Positions 35,058 to 42,888 of a stretch of 64,000 nt of DNA are shown here, one piece after another. A program made the translations under genes and the position numbers. Under the pieces are notes generated by a model that searched no databases, was not told the DNA's origin, and was given only the letters and a program-made list of their open reading frames with translations. Positions within the stretch are counted from its first letter, which is position 1, and every line of letters starts with the position of its first letter. The DNA comes from Rhizohabitans arisaemae (GTDB taxonomy: Bacteria > Actinomycetota > Actinomycetes > Streptosporangiales > Streptosporangiaceae): the NCBI RefSeq assembly GCF_025996515.1, contig NZ_BLRH01000009.1:620001-684000 (forward strand). The letters run 5' to 3'.

Positions 35058-36794
35058 TCAGAGACCGAAGGCGAGCATGACCTGGCCGGGGATGCCGAGG
35101 TGCATCTGGTATCCGGCGTTGACGTAGAGCATCCCGTCCGAGATCACCGCTCCGCCGTTGCCGGAGATGGAGCCGCCGGGCCCGGATCGGCCGTTCACTC
35201 CCTGGAACATGCGAACCGCGTCGTAGGTCCACACGACCTTGCCGGTCTTGGCCGAGTAGATGCGCATCTTTCCGTCCTCACCGCCTTCGTAGACGAGGCC
35301 GGGGGTGCTGGAGACCGCCGCGTTCAGACCCGCCACGCACTTGGGCGGGTCGTCCGGCGGCGTGATCCGGATCGGGTTGGCCGCTCCGCCGGTCGAGCAC
35401 GCGTTCTCCGGCAGGGGGTTCTTCCACAGGATGGCCCCGGTGGCCGGGTCGAGCGCGTGCAGGGTGCCGGTGGGGTGGGGCCGCCAGGTGGCCACGTAGA
35501 TCCGTTTGCCGTCGTGGCTGGCGCCCCATTCGACACCGCGCCACGGTTCGTTGTGCGCCTGGACCGACAGCTGGGTCTGCCAGACGATCTCGCCGGTCCG
35601 GGCGTCCAGCGCGTGGTAGATCCCGGATTTCTGCCCGAAGCCGACGAGGGTGCGGCCGTTCACGGTGAACAGGCCGGGCGAGCCGACGTCGTAGTCGAGC
35701 TCGTCCTTGAGCTCGTCGTTCAGCCCCGGGCAGGAGCCGCCGGGCGGGATCGGCATGAGGCAGCGGACGGTCCAGGTGTCCGGATGCGTCATCTGCCGTA
35801 CCCAGCGGGGTTTGCCGGTGTCGATGTCGAGGGCGAGCATCGAGTCGGAGTAGCCGCGGTCACCGCTGTAGTTGTTGCCCGAGCCCGCGTACAGGGTGCG
35901 GGTGACCGGGTCGATCGCGGGGCTGGACCAGACCGATCCGCCGGAGGAGACGTACTTCGGCGCGCCGCTCGGCCACGTGCCGTCCCGTTTCGGCTCCGGC
36001 ATCGTCCGGTAGGTCCACGTGATCTTGCCGGTCTCCGCGTCCACCGAGACGACCTTGCCGCTGAAGGTGCAGCAGGGATACTGGTCGTTGCCCGCGAGCA
36101 GGTACTCGTAGCTCGACACCCCGATGTAGACGCGTCCGTCGAAGTACAGCGGGGATCCGGTGAGCAGCGCCGCCGGATGCGCGTCGACCTCGGTCATCCA
36201 CGCCAGCCGCCCGGTGAACCGGTTGAGCGCGAACAGATTGCCGCGGGAGTCCCCGAAGTACACCTTGTCCCCGGCGACCGTGGGGCCGTCCCGCACCGGG
36301 TTCTTCTCGATCAACTCTCCTTCCGGCGGGGCCACCGGTCCGGCGTGCGGGCGCAGGTCGAAGACCCACTTCTGCCGTCCGGTCTTGGCGTCGAGCGCGT
36401 AGAACCGGGAGTCCGGGCCGCCCGCGTAGAGGGTCCCGCCGACCACCGCCGGCTGGCTCGCGATGTTGCCGTAGTGGTTCTCGAAGACGTAGGCCCACTT
36501 GAGCTTGAGGTTCTTGACGGTTTTCGGGGTGATCCGCCGCTCGCCTGCGTTGTGCCGGTTCCCCTTGGCGCTCTGCTGCCAGGTCGGCCAGTCACCGGCC
36601 CGGATCCCGGGCGGGGTCGGCGACGCGGTCCGCGACGACCGCGCGTCCTCCGGGACGGCGCCCGCCCCTTGGGTCGTTCCGGCCCGGGTCGGCGTCGCCG
36701 GACCCGAGACCAGGGCGGCCACGAGGGTCAGCGCCCCTGCCACGACCACGGCGGCCCGCCTGCCGCCCCGATCCGGCCACACTCCTAATCGCAT
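35058..36794 (-). CDS. Exported PQQ-type quinoprotein beta-propeller
   Basis: 578 aa; ATG with GGAGGAG 4 bp upstream. The N-terminus has RR, then a hydrophobic stretch (about 14-36), so it is exported or anchored. The rest is a seven- or eight-bladed PQQ-dehydrogenase-like propeller with repeats of the form YALDAKTGRQKW and HALDATxG-type tryptophan-docking motifs. PYPCC-like YPCC (about residue 225) is a vicinal Cys pair, as in PQQ alcohol dehydrogenases. No haem CxxCH motif. Polyvinyl-alcohol-dehydrogenase-like proteins are the nearest type. It probably oxidises an alcohol outside the cell. It shares an upstream repeated motif with the multicopper oxidase gene at 45956. Confidence 0.78.
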   Translation of the reverse strand: MRLGVWPDRGGRRAAVVVAGALTLVAALVSGPATPTRAGTTQGAGAVPEDARSSRTASPTPPGIRAGDWPTWQQSAKGNRHNAGERRITPKTVKNLKLKWAYVFENHYGNIASQPAVVGGTLYAGGPDSRFYALDAKTGRQKWVFDLRPHAGPVAPPEGELIEKNPVRDGPTVAGDKVYFGDSRGNLFALNRFTGRLAWMTEVDAHPAALLTGSPLYFDGRVYIGVSSYEYLLAGNDQYPCCTFSGKVVSVDAETGKITWTYRTMPEPKRDGTWPSGAPKYVSSGGSVWSSPAIDPVTRTLYAGSGNNYSGDRGYSDSMLALDIDTGKPRWVRQMTHPDTWTVRCLMPIPPGGSCPGLNDELKDELDYDVGSPGLFTVNGRTLVGFGQKSGIYHALDARTGEIVWQTQLSVQAHNEPWRGVEWGASHDGKRIYVATWRPHPTGTLHALDPATGAILWKNPLPENACSTGGAANPIRITPPDDPPKCVAGLNAAVSSTPGLVYEGGEDGKMRIYSAKTGKVVWTYDAVRMFQGVNGRSGPGGSISGNGGAVISDGMLYVNAGYQMHLGIPGQVMLAFGL

Positions 36795-36821
36795 GCCACT
36801 CCTCCGTCATCCATAGGCAGA

Positions 36822-36843
36822 CTACCTATCGGCAAGCTACATA
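36822..36843 (-). promoter_or_regulatory. Candidate operator, CTAC(A/C)TA repeats 15 bp apart
   Basis: CTACCTA (36822-36828) and CTACATA (36837-36843) are spaced 15 bp start to start, 28 bp upstream of the quinoprotein start. The same pair in the opposite orientation lies upstream of the multicopper oxidase (45970-45991). One regulator could control both extracellular oxidoreductases. Confidence 0.5.
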
Positions 36844-36897
36844 TGGATGCCTAGAGCGCCCATAGAGCCCCGCTCTCCCGGGGGCGGGCAGAGCTGT

Positions 36898-37647
36898 TCA
36901 GGAGTCGGTGCAGAGGACCGGGGCGGCGGTGACGGGGAACATCCGGACGGTGAGGCAGCGCCAGGCCAGGCGCATCACGTAGCAGGTGGGGATCACCCAG
37001 AGGATGAGCTGCTGGGCGAGGCCGGGCAGGCTCATGAGCCCTTGGAGCATGCCGGGCACCAGGGAGACCAGCATGACGGCGCTCGCGCTCTTCAGCAGCA
37101 GCGCGAAGAGCGTGAAGGCGCCGGTGAACCGGGAGATCCGCGCCGTCATCCGGATGTAGCGCCCGCCCTTGCCGAACACGACGGCGGCGCCGAGCGCCAC
37201 GACGACCACCACGAACTGGAAGTAGTCCACGATCTCGGCGAAGACGAGGTAGCCCGCGCCGAGCCGGTTCCCGCCGTCGGCCGCCGCCACCGGGTCCTGC
37301 TGCCAGGCGAACTCGGCGATGAGGATGTGCAGGGCGACGAGGAAGAACAGGAGCCAGGCGGTCCGCCGGCAGTCGACGAAGCTGAGCTCCTTCTGCAGAT
37401 CGGGGGCGACCTCCCGCACGCTGCCGCAGGACTCCACCGCGAGCCGTTCGGCCTCCCGGTGCGGGAGCCCGGCCGCGCGGTGGGCCTCGACCTCGTCGTT
37501 CAAGCCGTCGTACAGCTCGTCGAGCATGTCGTTCTTGACCCGGGCGGGCCCGCGCAGGGCATGGTTCAGCTCGAACATGTATCGGGTGACGTGGGATCCG
37601 CGCGTCTCCCCCGTCTTCCACCGGCCGCCGCGTTCAAGAAGTCGCAC
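36898..37647 (-). CDS. Permease-prefix-domain membrane protein
   Basis: 249 aa from a GTG at 37647 with AAGGGA upstream; an ATG at 37692 is an alternative. The N-terminal cytoplasmic part has the permease prefix domain 1 pattern: MFELNHALRGPARVKNDML, then DELYDGLNDEVEAHRAAG and SCGSVREVAPDLQKEL. About four membrane helices follow. Such proteins are usually encoded next to a PadR regulator or an ABC permease; neither is beside it here. It sits between the ACP/CLF block and the propeller gene with its own short AT-rich upstream region. Confidence 0.75.
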   Translation of the reverse strand: MRLLERGGRWKTGETRGSHVTRYMFELNHALRGPARVKNDMLDELYDGLNDEVEAHRAAGLPHREAERLAVESCGSVREVAPDLQKELSFVDCRRTAWLLFFLVALHILIAEFAWQQDPVAAADGGNRLGAGYLVFAEIVDYFQFVVVVVALGAAVVFGKGGRYIRMTARISRFTGAFTLFALLLKSASAVMLVSLVPGMLQGLMSLPGLAQQLILWVIPTCYVMRLAWRCLTVRMFPVTAAPVLCTDS

Positions 37648-37789
37648 ATCGTTCCCTTCGGAACCCCCCGCAAGCTTCCCTTGACCCATCATCGCTCAAT
37701 CGGCACGACGATAGAAGACGAACGGATTATCGGACTCATTCGCATATCTTATTGGGCTTACCTAAACGGCAATCTCCTGCGAAAGGCCG

Positions 37790-38059
37790 CTAACCCGAAT
37801 CCCGGGACGGGAGGAGTTCTTCGGCGAGGTGGCGGGCGAGCGCGTTCACCGTCGGGAACTCGTACAGCAATATTGGTGCAATCTCCACACCAATCTCTTT
37901 TCCTACACATTTCGCGACGGATACCGCACCCAGCGAGTCGAGTCCCAGCTCGGCGAAGGTCGCCTCGACCTCGACGCCGGCGGCGTCGGTCTCGGCGGCG
38001 ATCGCCCGGCTCAACAGGGACTCCAGCCGGGCCACACTCACGGAAACCCCGGACGTCAC
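37790..38059 (-). CDS. Second acyl carrier protein (partner of CLF)
   Basis: 89 aa, with Ser42 in LGLDSLGAVS as the phosphopantetheine site. GTG start with AAGGAGG upstream, overlapping the CLF stop (GTGA, 38056-38059). The sequence after the Ser (VSVAKCVGKEIGVEIAPILLYEFPTVNALARHL) is closer to ACPs of NRPS/type I-like systems than the ACP at 7496 is, so the two ACPs may serve different steps: one for chain extension, the other for a starter or tailoring step. Confidence 0.9.
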   Translation of the reverse strand: MTSGVSVSVARLESLLSRAIAAETDAAGVEVEATFAELGLDSLGAVSVAKCVGKEIGVEIAPILLYEFPTVNALARHLAEELLPSRDSG

Positions 38060-39276
38060 GACCTTCCTCCTTCACACGCGCGCAGCACCAGCGCCGAGTT
38101 GAAGCCGCCGAACCCCCTGGCGATCACCAGAGCCGTCCGTACGGCGCGCCGGCGCGGCTCGGTCACCAGATCGATCAGCAGGCCGGGGGCGGGACGCCGT
38201 ACCCCGATCGTCGGCGGGATCACCCCGTCCCGGATCGCCAGCAGCGCCGTCGCCGCATCCAGCGCCGCCCCGGCGTAGAGCCGGCCCGTCATCGTCTTGG
38301 GCGCGGTCACCGGGACCCCGTACGGCCCGAAGACCGCGGCGATCGTCTCGGCCTCCACCCGGTCCGGCTCGGGGACGCCCATCGCGTCGGCGAAGACCAC
38401 GTCGACCTCCGCGGGTGTCACCCCCGCGTCGGCGAGAGCCTTGCCCACCGCCCGGTGCAGGGTCGGCGGGCGGTCCGACCCGGGGGGCGGGTCGAACGTG
38501 GCGCCGTGCCCGGCGATCTCGCCGTACGGGCGGGACGCCCCTCTCGCACCGGCCCGCTCCGCGTCCTCCACGATGAGCATCGCGCCGCCCTCCCCGGGCA
38601 GGTAGCCGCACGCCCCCTCGTCGAAGGGGACGTAGGCGCGGCCGAGCTCCTCCTCCCGGCTGAGCAGGCCGTTGCTCAGCTGCGCCGTGAGGCCGTACGG
38701 GCACAGCGACGCGTCCGTGCCGCCCGCCACCACCAGCCCCGACCCGGCCCCGATCAGCCGCCGCGCCTGGGCCAGGGCGTCCAGCGAGCCCGCCTGCTCG
38801 GCGGCGATCACCCCGCACGGCCCGCGCATCCCGTGCCGGATGGAGATCTGGCCCGTGGTCGCCGCGTAGAACCACGCGATGGACTGGTAGGCACCCACCC
38901 AGCCGGGGCCCTTGCTCCACAACCGCTCGATCTCGCGCTGGCCGAACTCGGTCCCGCCCGACGAGCTCGCGGTCACCACCGCCATCTCGTACTCCGGCAG
39001 CTCGGCCGGCACCACCCCGGCGTCGTCGAGGGCCGCCTCGGCCGCGGCGAGCCCCATGTGCGTCCAGTGGTCGGTCTGCGGCACGAGCCGCCCCGGCACC
39101 CGGTCCAGGCCGAAGCCGGTCGCCTCACCGGCGAACCGCACCGGATAGGACGCCGGGTCGAACCTGGTGATCTCGGATATGCCGCTCCGGCCCGCCAGCG
39201 TGGCCGACCAGTACTCCTCGGTGTCGAGGCCGTTGGGGGCCACCACGCCGATCCCGGTGACGACGGGTGCGTTCAC
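38056..39276 (-). CDS. Type II PKS chain-length factor (KS-beta, CLF)
   Basis: 406 aa from a GTG at 39276 with AAGGAGG 7 bp upstream. The fold is ketosynthase, but the active-site Cys is replaced by Gln161 in AAEQAGSLD, the signature of KS-beta/CLF, which decarboxylates malonyl-ACP and sets chain length. It also shows GGTDASLCPYG and YLPGEGGAML. It is coupled to an SDR upstream and an ACP downstream (4-bp overlaps), not to a KS-alpha. The only KS-alpha in the window is 29 kb away at 7780, so the pair may work together although encoded apart. A further KS-alpha outside the window cannot be excluded. Confidence 0.93.
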   Translation of the reverse strand: MNAPVVTGIGVVAPNGLDTEEYWSATLAGRSGISEITRFDPASYPVRFAGEATGFGLDRVPGRLVPQTDHWTHMGLAAAEAALDDAGVVPAELPEYEMAVVTASSSGGTEFGQREIERLWSKGPGWVGAYQSIAWFYAATTGQISIRHGMRGPCGVIAAEQAGSLDALAQARRLIGAGSGLVVAGGTDASLCPYGLTAQLSNGLLSREEELGRAYVPFDEGACGYLPGEGGAMLIVEDAERAGARGASRPYGEIAGHGATFDPPPGSDRPPTLHRAVGKALADAGVTPAEVDVVFADAMGVPEPDRVEAETIAAVFGPYGVPVTAPKTMTGRLYAGAALDAATALLAIRDGVIPPTIGVRRPAPGLLIDLVTEPRRRAVRTALVIARGFGGFNSALVLRACEGGRS

Positions 39277-40064
39277 GAATTCGCCTCCTTGGCGACCGAC
39301 GCCTGGGACCTGCCCCAGCCGCGATGGAAAATCGTCCTGGTGAGTCCCCGGGGCATGTGCCGGGCGAGCAGGACCCGGGACTTGTACTCCAGCCCCGGGA
39401 CGCAGAGCGGCCGGCCCGCGGCGAGCGCGTCCAGCCCCGCGCGGACCACGAAAGCCGGGTCGAGCAGCGGGCCGAGCCGGCTGCGCCGCCCCGGACGCGC
39501 ATCCGTCCGGGTCGCGCCGGGGCAGAGCACGGTGACCGATACGCCGAGCCCGGTCGTCTCCGCCCGGACGGTCTCGGTGAACGAGGTGACGAACGCCTTC
39601 GTCGCGCAGTACACGGCGCCGCCGGGGGCGTTCAGGAACCCCGCGACCGAGGAGACGTTGAGGATGCCGCCCGAGCCGCGCCCGACCATCGGCGGCAGCG
39701 CGGCCCGCGTGAGCCGTACGGTCGCCACGACGTTGAGGGCGATCTTGTGCTCCTCCGCGGCGACGGCGCCGACGGCGAACGGGGCCACCCCGCCGAAGGT
39801 CCCGGCATTGTTGACCAGCAGGTCCGTTCCGGCGGCCAGCCGCTCCTCCACCGCGGCGAGCCCGGCCGGCTCGGTCAGATCGGCGGGCAGCACCGCCACC
39901 TCGCCGCCGTGCCGCTCCCGCAGCCCGGCGGCGAGCGCCTCCAGCCGGTCCCGGCCGCGCGCCGTCAGCACCAGCGCGTACCCTCGGGCGGCGAGCTCGG
40001 CGGCGAACGCCGCCCCGAGCCCACCCGAAGCCCCGGTGACCAGCGCGGTCCGGGTCCCGGTCAC
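39273..40064 (-). CDS. SDR-family oxidoreductase next to CLF
   Basis: 263 aa; GTG start within a GTGA overlap with the glycosyltransferase stop. TGASGGLG (residues 10-17), NNAG, NVSSVAG and the YCATK catalytic motif are all present, so the enzyme looks active. The LEYKSRVLLARHMPRGL C-terminus is typical of the YqjQ/DltE-like SDR group rather than of PKS ketoreductases. It may act on the sugar or on a side chain of the polyketide. Confidence 0.85.
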   Translation of the reverse strand: MTGTRTALVTGASGGLGAAFAAELAARGYALVLTARGRDRLEALAAGLRERHGGEVAVLPADLTEPAGLAAVEERLAAGTDLLVNNAGTFGGVAPFAVGAVAAEEHKIALNVVATVRLTRAALPPMVGRGSGGILNVSSVAGFLNAPGGAVYCATKAFVTSFTETVRAETTGLGVSVTVLCPGATRTDARPGRRSRLGPLLDPAFVVRAGLDALAAGRPLCVPGLEYKSRVLLARHMPRGLTRTIFHRGWGRSQASVAKEANS

Positions 40065-41218
40065 GACGCGGCCAGCCGTTCCAGCTCGCGGACCACGTCC
40101 CCCACGGCGGGCTGCGCCGTGTTCTCCGCCGCGAGCGCCCGCGCGGCGAGCCCGTACGACGGCTCCGCCAGCAGGGAGCCGAGGGCCTCCCGGATCCGCT
40201 CCGGGGCGGCCCCGGCCAGGCCCACGGTCGCCAGCCCCGCGCCGCTCGCGGTGATCTGCCGGCCGTTGAGCAGGGTGTCGCCCACCGAGGAGAGCACGAG
40301 CTGCGGCACGCCCGCCGACATCGTGGTGAGCAGGGTGCCCGATCCGCCGTGGTGGACGACCGCCGAGCAGGTCGGGAGCAGCAGGTGGAGCGGCATGTCC
40401 TCCACCACCCGCACCCGGGGGTCAAGCGGCCCGAGCAGCGCCGTCTGGTCGCCGAACACCCCCAGCACCACCTCCACGTCGTCCAGGCTCGCCGCCGCCT
40501 CGATCACGTCGCGGACGTAGGACATCTGCCCGGTCAACGTGGCCACCAGGGTGCCCAGGCTGATGAAGACCCGGCGCGCGGACGGCGGCTCGGCCGTCCA
40601 CGGGGGCACGATCGCGGGCCCGTTGTACGGGACGAACCGCATCCGCTGCCGGACGACCGGCAGGTCGACCTGGAGGCCGGGCGGGCACGGGTCGAGGGTC
40701 AGATCCCCGAGCGGGTCGGCGTCACCGAGCTTCAGCCGCTCCCACAGCTCGTCCAGTGCCTCCCGCTCCGCCTCCCGCCGGGTACCGGTGTAGTCCGGAC
40801 CGGGCAGGAGCCGTACGGCGGGGGCGCCCACCTCCCGCGCCGCCTTGATCGCCGCGTACATCCGGGGCTCGTAGACGACGACGTCCGGCCGGAAGGCCCG
40901 GGCGAACCCCGTCAGTTCGTCGACCGTCTGCTCCGCGCCCATGGTGAACATCGACAGCGCCCGGGCCGACCGCGCCCGCTCGTGCGCCGCCGCGTCGCCG
41001 CCGGTGTCCGGGAGCATCCCGAACCCCTTCCAGACCGAGGCCAGGTCCAGCGGCGGGCCGATCACGGTCAGCGGAAGACCCGAGCGGAGCACCGCGTCCT
41101 CGACGCCGGGGGAGGCGACGACCCGCACCTCGTGCCCGGCCGCGCGCAGCGCCCACGCCAGGATCACCGTGGAGAAGTAGTGGGAGGCGGTGGCCCAGGT
41201 GGCCAGCATCACACGCAT
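40061..41218 (-). CDS. Glycosyltransferase, GT1 family (macrolide/aromatic antibiotic type)
   Basis: 385 aa GT-B fold protein. The start MRVMLATWATASHYF and the C-terminal nucleotide-sugar motif HHGGSGTLLTTMSAGVPQLV (about residues 307-326) are typical of natural-product GTs that use dNDP- or UDP-sugars. It is the first gene of a coupled block GT, SDR, CLF, ACP, 11 bp downstream of a secreted-protein gene. With a GlmU-like and a PIG-L gene close by, GlcNAc transfer followed by deacetylation is a reasonable hypothesis; there is no local deoxysugar gene set. Confidence 0.88.
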   Translation of the reverse strand: MRVMLATWATASHYFSTVILAWALRAAGHEVRVVASPGVEDAVLRSGLPLTVIGPPLDLASVWKGFGMLPDTGGDAAAHERARSARALSMFTMGAEQTVDELTGFARAFRPDVVVYEPRMYAAIKAAREVGAPAVRLLPGPDYTGTRREAEREALDELWERLKLGDADPLGDLTLDPCPPGLQVDLPVVRQRMRFVPYNGPAIVPPWTAEPPSARRVFISLGTLVATLTGQMSYVRDVIEAAASLDDVEVVLGVFGDQTALLGPLDPRVRVVEDMPLHLLLPTCSAVVHHGGSGTLLTTMSAGVPQLVLSSVGDTLLNGRQITASGAGLATVGLAGAAPERIREALGSLLAEPSYGLAARALAAENTAQPAVGDVVRELERLAAS

Positions 41219-41229
41219 CGCGGCGCCCC

Positions 41230-42105
41230 TCAGCCCAGCCTGGTCACGCGGTGCATGCCCTCGTAGGCGCGCTTCACCGCGGTGTCGGGGTTCCGGTAGA
41301 AGGACAGCATGCTGTACGTCGCGGCGGGGAAGTCGAACTCCAGGACCGCCGAGTGCCCGGGCGAGATCGCCATCAGCCCGCCGACCTGGGTGCCGAGCAG
41401 CGGCGGCGGGTTCTGCCCGTTCCGCTCCGCGTCGAGGAAAGCCTGCACGTCGGCTGTGGTCGTCCCCTCCGGCACCTGCACGAACACGGCTTCCTGCGGC
41501 TGGTCGGTCTGGTTGACCACCAGGTAGGACCCCTTCGCCTTCATCCGCGCCGGCAGGACGAAGCGGGTCTTGTCCCCGTACCGCACCATGCGGATGACCC
41601 CGTCCACCCGCGGCTTGCGGACGTGGTGGTACGGGCGGGTCACCTGGAGCTCCCGGATCGTCGCCCCCTCCATGCCGTAGTAGGTCCCCGGGCGCAGGTT
41701 GAGCGTCACCGAGAGCGGGCTGGTGGCCGGGAACACGCCGGCGCCGCCGAAGAACTCGACGTCCCGGTAGAGGCGGCGCAGCGCCGGGATGGCCACGGCC
41801 GGATCGGGTGACTGGCTGTTCCAGAACAGGCCCATGGCTTCCTGCAGGCCGATGCCGTTGCGGAGCTGCCCCAGCCCGAGGAACCGGCCCTCCTGGTCGG
41901 GCGTGCTCACCTTGAGCGTCACCGGTCCGGCCGGTCGGGGGTTCGGCCCGGGGAAGGTGAACCCCTGGGCGTCCACCGTGATCTCCAGGACCGGGGGCCG
42001 ATCGTCGCCCGCGGCCTGCGCGGTGCCCGCCGGGACGAACACCCCTGCGGCGAGTACGGCCGCCGCGGCGCAGGCCTTCAGCCTGCCGAAGGTTCCAGCG
42101 ATCAT
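41230..42105 (-). CDS. Secreted protein of unknown function in polyketide cluster
   Basis: 291 aa from the ATG at 42105 (GAGGAAGG upstream). A clear Sec signal peptide runs to about residue 32 (ending GTAQAAG). The mature protein starts with VLEITVDAQGFTFPGP, a beta-strand pattern like the first strand of cupredoxin-like or immunoglobulin-like domains, and ends with SAVLEFDFPAATYSMLSFY. No Cys/His set for a copper site is evident. It is probably exported to where the multicopper oxidase and quinoprotein act. I do not recognise a family. Confidence 0.65.
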   Translation of the reverse strand: MIAGTFGRLKACAAAAVLAAGVFVPAGTAQAAGDDRPPVLEITVDAQGFTFPGPNPRPAGPVTLKVSTPDQEGRFLGLGQLRNGIGLQEAMGLFWNSQSPDPAVAIPALRRLYRDVEFFGGAGVFPATSPLSVTLNLRPGTYYGMEGATIRELQVTRPYHHVRKPRVDGVIRMVRYGDKTRFVLPARMKAKGSYLVVNQTDQPQEAVFVQVPEGTTTADVQAFLDAERNGQNPPPLLGTQVGGLMAISPGHSAVLEFDFPAATYSMLSFYRNPDTAVKRAYEGMHRVTRLG

Positions 42106-42183
42106 TTGGGATTCCTTCCTCATGGTTGCTCAGGTGCCGACGCCGATCGTCGCGACCGCCGTTGGTGGCTCTCTGGAGACGGG

Positions 42184-42888
42184 CTAGACCGGGGCGGGGA
42201 AGGCGGTCCTACTGCCGCCCAGCAGGACCCGAGGATCGGTCGACCGGCACTTCACCAGGGTGAACGCCTCGTAGTAGACCTCGGCGGAGGCCTCGTGCAC
42301 CTCGGCCTGCCGCGCCCACCACTGGCCGCGGGCCCGGATGGTCTCCTCGCGCATGTACGGCTTGCCCGCCTCGGACTGGTACTGGGCCACCGCGGCGATC
42401 TTCTTGTCGATGAACTCCGAGACGTCCACGTAGAGGTTGGGGATGAACCCTCCGTTGAGCACGGGCGGCTCCCCCTGCATGATCAGCTGTGGGGACGGCA
42501 TCCGCTTGGCCAGGGTCGTCGCCACCAACCCGGTGGCCTGGTGGTCCTGATGGTCGTCCATGAGCATCGGGCTGGCGAAGTGCGTGATGACCACGGTGGG
42601 CGCCACCCGGCGCAGATGCGCCTCGATCACGGCGTAGGTCGAGCCGGTCACCCGGACGTCCCCGTCCGGCAGGCCCTCCACGGTCACGCTCGCCCCGATC
42701 ACCGCGGCCGACGCCGACGCCTCGCGGATCCGGTCCGCGGCGTACGGCGAGGAGCTGTTCCGGCCGTCGGTCATGGCCAGGATGTGCACGTCGTAGCCCG
42801 CGTGACGAAACCCGGTGAGGGTGCCGCCGCAGGCCAGCTCGGCGTCGTCCGGATGCGCGAAGATCGCGAGTACGCTCTGCGCGGTCAC
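42184..42888 (-). CDS. PIG-L-family deacetylase
   Basis: 234 aa from the GTG at 42888, in a GTGA overlap with the GlmU-like gene; GGGAGGAG precedes it. The PIG-L motif AHPDDAEL (about residues 11-18) supplies the zinc-binding His and Asp residues, and HQDHQATG gives the later His. PIG-L enzymes remove the acetyl group of GlcNAc-containing conjugates (mycothiol, teicoplanin and butirosin pathways). Together with the GT and GlmU-like protein it points to a glucosamine-type sugar on the product (inference). Confidence 0.9.
   Translation of the reverse strand: MTAQSVLAIFAHPDDAELACGGTLTGFRHAGYDVHILAMTDGRNSSSPYAADRIREASASAAVIGASVTVEGLPDGDVRVTGSTYAVIEAHLRRVAPTVVITHFASPMLMDDHQDHQATGLVATTLAKRMPSPQLIMQGEPPVLNGGFIPNLYVDVSEFIDKKIAAVAQYQSEAGKPYMREETIRARGQWWARQAEVHEASAEVYYEAFTLVKCRSTDPRVLLGGSRTAFPAPV

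Noticed and set aside
36822-36843. SARP-type activator box
   Set aside because: SARP sites are usually 7-bp repeats 11 or 22 bp apart; the spacing here is 15 bp.
38056-39276. Second catalytic ketosynthase
   Set aside because: The active-site position is Gln161, not Cys, and neighbouring blocks are CLF-like, so it is KS-beta.
36847-40254. 1135-aa plus-strand open frame
   Set aside because: It lies opposite the permease-prefix, ACP, CLF and SDR genes, which have clear motifs; it is a high-GC antisense shadow.
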